Below are positions 55,244-63,245 of a stretch of DNA of 64,000 nucleotides, one piece after another. The position numbers and the translations under genes are program-made. Positions within the stretch are counted from its first letter, which is position 1. Each line of letters starts with the position of its first letter. A model generated the notes under the pieces. The model saw only the letters and a program-made list of their open reading frames with translations. It had not been told where the DNA came from and ran no database searches. The DNA is from Deltaproteobacteria bacterium (lineage in GTDB: Bacteria > Myxococcota > Kuafuiibacteriia > Kuafuiibacteriales > Kuafuiibacteriaceae). The stretch spans positions 186,001 to 250,000 of the forward strand of contig JADJPE010000005.1 in NCBI GenBank assembly GCA_016713425.1, in the 5' to 3' direction.

Positions 55244-55585
55244 ACAGCGAAGTGAAGAGACCCACGGTTACGACGGCGTCGGTCTCGACACCGCCGTCGC
55301 TGGCTGTGGCGTCGGGCGCTGCGGTGGGCGATGATACGGGTGACGTCAGAGACGTTTCGGTCGCAGCTACACGGCCTTGCACCCGACGCACGCTACAGCG
55401 CCGTGCGATCGCGCCCATTAAGGGTAAATACACAGACTGGATGCGACGCGGCTACGCTCCTGCGCAAGGCTGAGTCTGGGCTGCTTGGCGCAGCGGCGAT
55501 TGACGAACCACAGAACAACGAGGCATTCGGCGTAGGCGCCTCGCGCTCGCCCATGGGCGCTACCAACTGACCGTGGAGATATCGA
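55244..55585. other. Intergenic region upstream of jetA
   Basis: 342 bp with no supported gene, though short frames are open. It should contain the jetABCD promoter. No clear promoter boxes or operators were recognised. Confidence 0.55.
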
Positions 55586-57082
55586 TTGTCGATGACTGGT
55601 GAGAACACCCTCACCCCGAAGATGAATTACGACGCGCTCGAGTCGCTACGGCGTTCTCATCCTGCATGGCGTCTTCTGATGGCGGACCACGCGCCGTTGG
55701 TCATCAGCTTCCTCTTCGCAACGTTCATCCGGCCCAACGTGCGTTCGATTCCCGAGCAAGAGCTTAGCTCAAGACTCGATGACCATCTGTTTCATCTGCG
55801 GGAGCGCCTTGGTTCCAAGGCTTTTCCTCGCGCCGCGCTACAGTACCTCGAATCATGGGCGAACGACGACTTCGGCTGGCTTCGTCGCTACTATGGTCCC
55901 GATCGCGACGAGCCGTGGTTCGACCTGACGCCCTCGGCGGAAAAGGCGATCGGTTGGGTGGTCGGACTGGAGCAGCGCCAATTCGTCGGCACCGAATCAC
56001 GACTGCGTATGGTGTTCGAGCTCCTCCAGCAAATGGTCGAGGGCACCGAGACGAGTCCCGAGCTCCGAATCGCAGATCTCGAAAAGAAACGCGCCGCGAT
56101 CGACGACGAGATCCAAAAGATCCAAGCTGGACACGTCGATGTGATGGACGACGCGCGCATCAAGGACCGCTTTCAACAGGTTGCGGCTACGGCTCGAGAC
56201 CTGCTCGCTGATTTTCGCGAAGTGGACGCGAACTTCCGAATGCTCGATCGCGACGTACGCGAGAAGATCACGACATGGGAGGGCGGTAAAGGCGAGCTCC
56301 TCGAAGGCATCTTCGGCGCGCGCGATGAAATCGTCGACTCCGATCAAGGTCGAAGCTTCCGCGCATTCTGGGATCTTCTCATGTCGCCCTCGCGTCAAGA
56401 GCAGCTCACGCGCCAACTGGCGTACGTCTTCGAACTTCCCGCGGTCCAGGCGCTCGCTCCGGATCGTCGTTTGCTTCGCATCCACTATGATTGGCTCGAG
56501 GCGGGCGAAGTCACGCAGCGTACAGTTGCACGGCTCTCGGCGCAACTACGCCGATACCTCGACGATCGAGCATGGCTGGAGAACCGTCGAATCATGGGCA
56601 TTCTCCGCGAAATCGAACAGCACGCCGTAGTCTTGCGCGCGGTGCCGCCCGACGGAACGTTCATGGAACTCGACGCGCCGGCGCCCGAAATCAGCCTGCC
56701 CATGGAGCGCCCACTGTTTACGCCACCTCACAAAACGCGCATTGACGACCACGTCGTCACTCTTGGCGACGATGACTTAGCGACCGACAAGTTGTTCGAG
56801 CAGTTTCACGTGGACAAGACACGCCTCCTTGCCAACGTGCGCAGGTCTCTGCAAACACGGACTCAGGTCTCACTCGCCGAGGTTCTCGAAGAGAACCCTC
56901 TTGAGCAGGGACTCGCTGAGCTCGTTACCTATCTCGCGCTGGCCTCGGATGACCACTACGCGCTGATCAGCGACGCCGGCGCAGCCCAGACTGTGTCATG
57001 GACCGACCCTGTGCGTGGCCCACGGCGCGCACGGGTCCCACGCATCATCTTCACCCGAGGAGGTCGCGTCTTTGATGTCTGA
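55586..57082 (+). CDS. jetA: Wadjet anti-plasmid system protein JetA (DUF3375)
   Basis: A 498-residue DUF3375 protein, the kleisin-like (MukF-type) subunit of the Wadjet complex. The typical N-terminus YDALESLRRSHPAWRLLMADHAPLVISFLF is followed by a long helical body (ELRIADLEKKRAAIDDEIQKIQAG, FREVDANFRMLDRDVREKI) and a C-terminal winged-helix-like part (HVDKTRLLANVRRSLQTRTQVSLAEVLEE, GLAELVTYLALAS). Start TTG 55586 has GGAG 7 nt upstream; ATG 55592 and ATG 55622 are alternatives, and the last aligns best with the family start. It is the first gene of jetABCD, overlapping jetB by 8 bp. Confidence 0.93.
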   Translation: MSMTGENTLTPKMNYDALESLRRSHPAWRLLMADHAPLVISFLFATFIRPNVRSIPEQELSSRLDDHLFHLRERLGSKAFPRAALQYLESWANDDFGWLRRYYGPDRDEPWFDLTPSAEKAIGWVVGLEQRQFVGTESRLRMVFELLQQMVEGTETSPELRIADLEKKRAAIDDEIQKIQAGHVDVMDDARIKDRFQQVAATARDLLADFREVDANFRMLDRDVREKITTWEGGKGELLEGIFGARDEIVDSDQGRSFRAFWDLLMSPSRQEQLTRQLAYVFELPAVQALAPDRRLLRIHYDWLEAGEVTQRTVARLSAQLRRYLDDRAWLENRRIMGILREIEQHAVVLRAVPPDGTFMELDAPAPEISLPMERPLFTPPHKTRIDDHVVTLGDDDLATDKLFEQFHVDKTRLLANVRRSLQTRTQVSLAEVLEENPLEQGLAELVTYLALASDDHYALISDAGAAQTVSWTDPVRGPRRARVPRIIFTRGGRVFDV

Positions 57083-57668
57083 ACTCTCTCACGTCGTCGT
57101 CGCGCTGATGAAGGGCGTGGTACATCGAGCTGACGATGAGGCTCTCTTCGCCGTGCTGGTCGATCTGCAGACACGCATCCGCGACTATGTGAGCGTGATC
57201 GGGCTCGACCTCCTGCTCGACGAAGCGGAGGGATGCGCATTTCTTCGACAGCGCGAAGATGGAGCGCATGCGCAGGCGGGGACCGCCTCATTGCCACCGC
57301 GACTCGTTCCGCGGAGACAGCTCAGTTATCCCGTGAGCCTACTCCTCGCCCTTCTTCGCCGACGGCTCACCGAGTTTGATGCGCGCGGCGGCGACGCCCG
57401 ATTGGTGCTTCGCCGTGATGAGATCGCGGAACTCGTCCGCGTGTTTCTGGCCGAAACGGGCAACGAGGCCAAACAGCTCGATCGCATCGATGCCCACCTC
57501 AAGAAGGTCGTCGAGCTGGGCTTCCTTCGGCCACTGCGCGGCGAAGGCGAGCAGTTCGAGGTTCAACGCATCCTCAAGGCGTTCGTCGACGCACAGTGGC
57601 TTCACGAGTTTGAGCAACGTCTCGCGGCCTATCGCGCCCACCATCTCGATGTTGGAGATGATCGATGA
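57075..57668 (+). CDS. jetB: Wadjet anti-plasmid system protein JetB (DUF4194)
   Basis: A 197-residue DUF4194 protein, the KITE (MukE-like) subunit that binds JetA. ATG 57075 is used, with GAGGAGG 11 nt upstream; the frame opens at 57015 but that part overlaps jetA. Family features: VVVALMKGVVHRADDEALFAVLVDLQTRIRDYVSVIGLDLLLDEAEGCAFLRQR, SYPVSLLLALLRRRLTEFD and a helical C-terminal half (KKVVELGFLRPL, FEVQRILKAFVDAQWL). Length is typical. It ends with an ATGA overlap into jetC. Confidence 0.93.
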   Translation: MSELSHVVVALMKGVVHRADDEALFAVLVDLQTRIRDYVSVIGLDLLLDEAEGCAFLRQREDGAHAQAGTASLPPRLVPRRQLSYPVSLLLALLRRRLTEFDARGGDARLVLRRDEIAELVRVFLAETGNEAKQLDRIDAHLKKVVELGFLRPLRGEGEQFEVQRILKAFVDAQWLHEFEQRLAAYRAHHLDVGDDR

Positions 57669-60600
57669 ATAGCGATCCGACGAACACAGGACCGATGACT
57701 GCGGGTCCGATGAGCACAGATCCGATGAACGCAGATCCGATGAACGCGGAGGCCCGCGCTGGGTTCCGTCTCGAACGACTGGAGGTCTTCAATTGGGGTA
57801 CTTTCCACGAGAAGGTTTGGGCCGTCGAACCACAAGGCGCGAACGTGCTACTCACCGGCGACATCGGGTCGGGGAAGTCCACGCTGGTCGACGCCGTCAC
57901 GACGCTGCTCGTCCCGCCTCAGCGCATCGCGTATAACAAGGCAGCGGGCGCCGAGGCACGCGAACGAACGCTCCGATCGTACGTTCTTGGCTACTACAAA
58001 TCCGAGCGAGGCGACCTGGGTGCAAAACCGGTGGCGCTTCGCTCTGCCCAGAACGTCTACTCGGTCATTCTTGCTCAGTTCATCAACGATCATCTCGAAC
58101 AGACCATAACCATCGCTCAAGTCTTCTGGCTCAAGGATCCTGACGGGCAGCCCGCTCGTATGTTCGTGGTCGGCGATCGACCTCTCTTTATCCCAAAGGA
58201 CTTTTCCGGTTTTGGTACCGACATCAGCGATCTGCGCAAGTGCTTACGACGAACGCAAGGCGTCGAACTCTACGACTCCTTCCCGCCCTATTCCGCCGCG
58301 TTCCGCCGTCGTTTTGGGATTGAGAGCGACCAAGCGCTCGATCTGTTTCACCAAACCGTGTCGCTGAAGTCCGTGGGCAATCTGACCGACTTCGTTCGAC
58401 AGCACATGCTTCAACCCTTCCCCGTCGAGGACCGACTTGAAGCCCTCGTGCGCCACTTCGACGATCTCAACCGTGCGCACGACGCCGTACTTCGCGCGAA
58501 ACGCCAAGTCGAGCTTCTCACGCCGCTCGTCGCGCACTGCGACGAGCATGCGGCACGCGTGGCCGACGCGGAATCTTTGCGGCGATGTCGACAAGCGCTC
58601 CGCCCGTGGTTCGCGGAGCGAAAGCTCGAGCTTCTCGGCCTACGCGTATCCGAACTCGAAGCAGCCATCGAAGAGGGGCAACACAAACTCACCGCGCTTC
58701 AATCGCAACAGCAAGACGAACAGCACCGACGGGATGATCTGGTTCGTGCCATCGCCGAAAACGGCGGCGATCGCATCGCGCACATCGAGCGTGAAATCGA
58801 GCAGAAGATGGAGATGTGTGCCGATCGGCAGCGGCGCGCCGATCGATACGCTATCAGTGCACGCGCGCTTGAGCTCCCCTCGAAGGTCGACGCCGAAACC
58901 TTCGTTGCAAACCGTCGATCGGCCGCGGCGCTTCAAGATCGAGCCCAACACGACGAGGCCAGGGTAGACAGCGCGCTCACTGACGCCCACGTCGCGTTCA
59001 AAGACATCCGCAAGCAGCACGAGGCCGTCGAGCAGGAACTCCGATCGCTGCGCCAACGCCGAAGCAACATTCCGGCACGCATCGTGGCGCTTCGCGCTAA
59101 GGTCTGTTCCGAAATCGGCGCGAACGAGACGGAGCTGCCTTTCGTTGGAGAGCTCCTTCAAGTACGGGACGACGAGAGGGAATGGGAGGGCGCCGCCGAG
59201 CGCGTGTTCCATGGATTTGGCCTTTCACTGCTCGTGCCCGACGCGCACTACGCCGAGGTTGCCCACTTCGTCGACGCGACCCACCTCGGCGAGCGACTTG
59301 TCTACTATCGTGTGCGCGCGCTGCAAGCCTCCGCACACGTCCAGTTGCACCCGAACTCGCTGGTTCGCAAGATCGTCATCAAGCCGGACTCGGACTTTTT
59401 CTTTTGGCTCGAAGCCGAACTGAGCCGACGCTTCGACTACGCGTGCTGCGACGATCTTGTCCAGTTTCGTCGCGAGCAGCGCGCGATCACGCGCGCCGGC
59501 CAGACCAAGGGCCGGGGTGACCATCACGAGAAAGACGACCGCCATCGGATCGACGACCGTTCGCGATATGTGCTCGGCTGGTCCAACGCGGCCAAGATCA
59601 CGGCGCTCGAGACAGAGCTCGCCCGACTCGAGAAACTCGCGCAGCGTGCCGCTGACGACATCTTGCGCCTGCAACACGAACGCGCGGCCGCGAGGGAGCG
59701 CGGACACAAGCTCGATCGCCTGCTGGAGTTCGACACGTTCGAAGACATCGACTGGGCGCCGGTGGTCGTCGACATCGAACGTTTGCGCGACGAGAAGGCC
59801 CGACTCGAATCTGATTCGGATCGATTGCGCGCCCTTCGTGTGCAGAAGGAATCGACCGAGGCGACGCTCTCGAAGTTGGCGATTCGCATCGGGGAGATCA
59901 ACAGTCGCATCGCCGTTCGACAGCATGAACGGGACACCGCAAGAGATCAGATCGCGACCTCGACGCGCGATCTCACTCAATCCCCCGACGAGGCCCGAGC
60001 CAACGCCGGCATGGTCGGCGAGCGTCTCAAGGAGCTTCTCAAAGATCGGGCGGCGTCGGAGATCACGTTGCGGAACGCGGACAGTCGAGAACGGGAGCTG
60101 CGGGAGCAGTTACAAACGGAGTTTGACGCGACCCAAAAATCGGTTTCTCGCCTCACCGAGAAGATCGTCAACGCCATGCGCGAGTACGCCAACGCATACC
60201 CGCTCGACACACGAGAGGTGGATGCAAGTGTGGCGTCAGCCGAAGAATTCCGGTCGATGCTCGCGCGGCTGGAAGCCGACGACCTCCCTCGATTCGAGAA
60301 GCAGTTCAAAGAGCTTCTCAACGAGAACACCATCCGCGAGATCGCGAACTTTCAGTCCCAGCTTCATCGCGAACGGCAAACCATCACGGAACGCGTCGCC
60401 ATCATCAACGATTCGCTGCGAACCATCGACTACAACGAGGGCCGATTCATTCGCCTCGAGGCGTTGCCTTCGAGCGAAAGCGACATCCGCGACTTTCGAC
60501 AACAACTCCGCGCGTGTACCGAGCACTCGCTCACGGGCTCCGAAGATGACGCCTACAGCGAGGCCAAATTTCTCAACGTCAAGCAAATCATTGACCGTTT

Positions 60601-61231
60601 CCGCGGCCGGGACGGGATGACCGAACTCGACGCACGCTGGACGCGCAGAGTCACCGATGTACGCAACTGGTTCGTGTTCTCCGCCTCGGAGCGGTGGCGC
60701 GAAGACGATCGCGAGCACGAGCACTACACGGACTCAGGTGGCAAGTCCGGCGGTCAGAAGGAGAAGCTCGCCTATACCGTCCTCGCGGCGAGTCTTGCCT
60801 ATCAATTCGGGCTCGACGTGGCCGACTCGCGCGCGCGAACGTTCCGTTTCGTCGTGATCGATGAAGCGTTTGGCCGGAGCGCCGATGCCTCTACGCGCTA
60901 CGGTCTCGATCTGTTTTCTCGGCTCCGATTGCAGCTCTTGATCGTCACACCGCTCCAGAAGATCCACGTCATCGAACCCCATGTCGCAAGCGTCGCGTTC
61001 GTCCACAGCGAAGAAGGCCGAAAATCGATGGTACGCAACCTGACGATCGAGGCATACCGGGCCGAAGCCAAACGTCGGACTGCGGGACAACGTCGCGTGG
61101 ATGTGTCGCAAACGAGCCCCCGGGACGCATGGCAGGACACCACCCAACCGATTCCGCGGGACGCACGACAGGACGCGCCGCAAACGAGCCTGTGGGACGC
61201 ATGGCAGGACGTGCCAGAGAACATGCCGTAG
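57665..61231 (+). CDS. jetC: Wadjet anti-plasmid system SMC-like ATPase JetC
   Basis: A 1188-residue SMC/MukB-like ATPase, the motor of Wadjet that extrudes DNA loops and recognises small circular DNA. Walker A GDIGSGKST is at about 65-73 and the ABC signature SGGQKEK near 1028-1034. Walker B FVVIDEAFG has Asp1066 and Glu1067. Two long coiled-coil arms (about 290-475 and 650-920) flank a hinge-like region. The protein starts with five DPMNA-type 5-residue repeats before the family start (FRLERLEVFNWGTFHEKVW) and ends with three 12-residue repeats (Q-T/P-S/I-P-R-D-A-W/R-Q-D). Both ends look like extensions beyond the core. The start is coupled to jetB, with GGAG 8 nt upstream. Confidence 0.95.
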   Translation: MNSDPTNTGPMTAGPMSTDPMNADPMNAEARAGFRLERLEVFNWGTFHEKVWAVEPQGANVLLTGDIGSGKSTLVDAVTTLLVPPQRIAYNKAAGAEARERTLRSYVLGYYKSERGDLGAKPVALRSAQNVYSVILAQFINDHLEQTITIAQVFWLKDPDGQPARMFVVGDRPLFIPKDFSGFGTDISDLRKCLRRTQGVELYDSFPPYSAAFRRRFGIESDQALDLFHQTVSLKSVGNLTDFVRQHMLQPFPVEDRLEALVRHFDDLNRAHDAVLRAKRQVELLTPLVAHCDEHAARVADAESLRRCRQALRPWFAERKLELLGLRVSELEAAIEEGQHKLTALQSQQQDEQHRRDDLVRAIAENGGDRIAHIEREIEQKMEMCADRQRRADRYAISARALELPSKVDAETFVANRRSAAALQDRAQHDEARVDSALTDAHVAFKDIRKQHEAVEQELRSLRQRRSNIPARIVALRAKVCSEIGANETELPFVGELLQVRDDEREWEGAAERVFHGFGLSLLVPDAHYAEVAHFVDATHLGERLVYYRVRALQASAHVQLHPNSLVRKIVIKPDSDFFFWLEAELSRRFDYACCDDLVQFRREQRAITRAGQTKGRGDHHEKDDRHRIDDRSRYVLGWSNAAKITALETELARLEKLAQRAADDILRLQHERAAARERGHKLDRLLEFDTFEDIDWAPVVVDIERLRDEKARLESDSDRLRALRVQKESTEATLSKLAIRIGEINSRIAVRQHERDTARDQIATSTRDLTQSPDEARANAGMVGERLKELLKDRAASEITLRNADSRERELREQLQTEFDATQKSVSRLTEKIVNAMREYANAYPLDTREVDASVASAEEFRSMLARLEADDLPRFEKQFKELLNENTIREIANFQSQLHRERQTITERVAIINDSLRTIDYNEGRFIRLEALPSSESDIRDFRQQLRACTEHSLTGSEDDAYSEAKFLNVKQIIDRFRGRDGMTELDARWTRRVTDVRNWFVFSASERWREDDREHEHYTDSGGKSGGQKEKLAYTVLAASLAYQFGLDVADSRARTFRFVVIDEAFGRSADASTRYGLDLFSRLRLQLLIVTPLQKIHVIEPHVASVAFVHSEEGRKSMVRNLTIEAYRAEAKRRTAGQRRVDVSQTSPRDAWQDTTQPIPRDARQDAPQTSLWDAWQDVPENMP
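57674..57748 (+). repeat. 15-bp tandem repeat, 5 copies, at the start of jetC
   Basis: Five units of 15 bp encode D/G-P-M/T-x-x. They lie between the start codon and the first family-conserved residue of JetC. Confidence 0.9.
61109..61216 (+). repeat. 36-bp tandem repeat, 3 copies, at the end of jetC
   Basis: Three units of 36 bp encode a 12-residue motif (for example QTSPRDAWQDTT). They follow the last family-conserved part of JetC and stop five residues before the end of the protein. Confidence 0.88.
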
Positions 61232-61276
61232 AAGGTGCGGAAGAGACGTTTCACCGATGCACAGACGCAGCAGGCC

Positions 61277-62500
61277 ATGATCGATTGGACCACGCCGGGT
61301 CATATCAAGGCTCAGGTCCAGCGCGCGTGGGATCGCGGACAGATCCTCAGCGCACACTTCACGGGAGAGCCGCTCTTCCCGATGCGCCTTGCTCTTCGCA
61401 AACCGAAACGCCACGCCCTCGCGGAGCGATTTGACGAGGTCCGCGCGTGGATTCGGCTGCTCGATGAGGGAAGCCGCGCGCATCGCGGGCACGGGTACGA
61501 CATCCAATGGACGGAGTTCACACACCGTCAACTTGGTCGAAACCGCGTGCCCGAAGGGCTCGTCATACCAACCCAAGACGACGCCCTTCAGCTCATCGGC
61601 AAGCGCCGATCAATGGCACGATTCGATGCGCTGGCCGCACTCACGATGCGTCGCCTACCCGAGCTACGCGAACGGATCGCACGGAAGCCGCTCCAGTTGC
61701 TCGACGATGACAACGCGTGGCCACGTATCATCGACGTCGTTGCGTGGATGCACGCCAACCCGCATCCAGGAATCTATGTGAGGCAGCTCTCCTTACCTGG
61801 GATCGATACGAAGTTCATCGAGGCGCACCGAACCGTGATCACAGCGCTCCTCGACGCACTCAATCCGGCGATCGATGCGCCCACGGCGAATTCGAAACGA
61901 TCGTTCGAGCAACGCTTCGGGTTTCGATCCAAGCCCGTCCTGGCACGGTTTCGATGCCTCGATCCAAACGCGACGCTCGGTGGACTCACCGACATCACAG
62001 CGCCCATCGCAGAGCTCGCACAACACCCGCCGCCCGGGCGCAGCGTCTTTATCACCGAGAATGACATCAACGGCCTTGCGTTTCCGCCGGTGGAAGACGC
62101 ACTCGTCATCTTCGGGCTCGGCTACGGCGTCGACGCCCTCGCTGAACTCACGTGGCTCGCGGCGCGCCGCATCGTGTACTGGGGCGACATCGACACCCAC
62201 GGCTTCGTCATGCTCGACCGTCTTCGCGCGGCATTTCCTCACGCCGAGTCGCTGCTCATGGACCGCGCAACCCTTCTCGCACACCGCGATCAGTGGGTCG
62301 AGGAAGACGTACCGCACAAAGGACCATTGACTCGCCTTACCGGCGAAGAACTCACACTCTACGAAGCACTCGTCGCCGACGAATTCGGCCAACGAGTGCG
62401 TCTTGAACAAGAACGGATCGCGTTCGACGCACTCGACCTATGGTTGCGCAGCAATGCCGCAACGGAGCCCGGCCTCGACTCGACAATGCGCACGCGCTGA
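61277..62500 (+). CDS. jetD: Wadjet anti-plasmid system nuclease JetD (DUF3322/DUF2220)
   Basis: A 407-residue protein, the Toprim-like nuclease that cleaves plasmid DNA once JetC has looped it. The start ATG 61277 (MIDWTTPGHIKAQVQRAWDRG) matches the usual family start; GTG 61235 is an upstream option that would leave only a 3-bp gap to jetC. Neither has a good ribosome site. The N-terminal DUF3322 region (LRKPKRHALAERFDEVRAWI, YDIQWTEFTHRQLG) precedes the DUF2220/Toprim domain. Its acidic motifs are intact: ITENDING with Glu261, and YWGDIDTHGF with Asp304 and Asp306. Last gene of the operon. Confidence 0.93.
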   Translation: MIDWTTPGHIKAQVQRAWDRGQILSAHFTGEPLFPMRLALRKPKRHALAERFDEVRAWIRLLDEGSRAHRGHGYDIQWTEFTHRQLGRNRVPEGLVIPTQDDALQLIGKRRSMARFDALAALTMRRLPELRERIARKPLQLLDDDNAWPRIIDVVAWMHANPHPGIYVRQLSLPGIDTKFIEAHRTVITALLDALNPAIDAPTANSKRSFEQRFGFRSKPVLARFRCLDPNATLGGLTDITAPIAELAQHPPPGRSVFITENDINGLAFPPVEDALVIFGLGYGVDALAELTWLAARRIVYWGDIDTHGFVMLDRLRAAFPHAESLLMDRATLLAHRDQWVEEDVPHKGPLTRLTGEELTLYEALVADEFGQRVRLEQERIAFDALDLWLRSNAATEPGLDSTMRTR

Positions 62501-62669
62501 TCGAGACGCGCTGATCGAGATATGGACGCCACGCCGAGGGCTCTCGTGTGTCCGCGAGATGCTCGTCCATCCATTGCCCCGGCTCCGCGATGTCGTCGAG
62601 GCTCGCGAGTGCCACGGCATCGCGCATACCGTCCACGCTTGTTCGCGGTCGACCGGTGCGTCGTCAGCG
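62501..62669. other. Gap between jetD and convergent membrane-protein genes
   Basis: 169 bp, no gene. It contains a short direct repeat (GCTGATCGAGA, 62497-62507 and 62509-62519), but no clear terminator. Confidence 0.5.
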
Positions 62670-63245
62670 TCAGCGCAAGAAGGGCGCGCCCACCATCACG
62701 TGTGCCATCCATGCGATGGTGCCGGCGAACAGCGCTCGTCCTCGGCTCAGGCCGTGGACCGCTCGCGCGCCGAGGGTGGCGAGCGTGATGCCCCAGAGGA
62801 CGCTGACCGGCACGTAGAAGGGCATCGCGGTCGCCAGGGCCGAGAACCCGGCGACGACGAAGACCACGACGTCGGGGATGAGCCACCCGACGACCGAGGA
62901 CACGAGGATGCTCCCGCCGGCGACCTGCTGTGTCTGTCGCCACGCCGCGCTCCCGCCGAGCCGACGCGCGAGACCGTGGAGGACGCCGCTCTTGACGTAG
63001 AACATGCCGGCATAGATCGGCACCGCGAACGCCGCTTCCCAGGCGTAATAGGAGGCGCGTGGGATGGGGAGGAGGAGCGGTCCGGACGGCTGGTGGCCAC
63101 CGAGGTGAAGCGCAAGGAGGAAGACGGCCCAGGAAGCGCCGGTGATCAACGCCGCCTGGAGTCCCCACCGCGCATGTTCGGATCGGGCGAGGCCAGCGAA
63201 GGTCGCCGACGGCCGGACGAGCAATCCCCACGGCGCGGGCGTCAC
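62670..63245 (-). CDS. Yip1-like multi-helix membrane protein
   Basis: A 191-residue integral membrane protein with about five helices (ALITGASWAVFLLALHLG, AWEAAFAVPIYAGMFYV, GGSILVSSVVGWLIPDVVVFVVAG, PFYVPVSVLWGITLATLG, ALFAGTIAWMAHVMVGAP). The N-terminal PWGLLVRPSATFAGLARSEHARWG resembles the start of Yip1-domain proteins. The role is unknown; Yip1-like proteins occur in many bacterial envelope contexts. Its start overlaps the end of the next gene by 4 bp (63242-63245), so the two are co-translated. Confidence 0.75.
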   Translation of the reverse strand: MTPAPWGLLVRPSATFAGLARSEHARWGLQAALITGASWAVFLLALHLGGHQPSGPLLLPIPRASYYAWEAAFAVPIYAGMFYVKSGVLHGLARRLGGSAAWRQTQQVAGGSILVSSVVGWLIPDVVVFVVAGFSALATAMPFYVPVSVLWGITLATLGARAVHGLSRGRALFAGTIAWMAHVMVGAPFLR

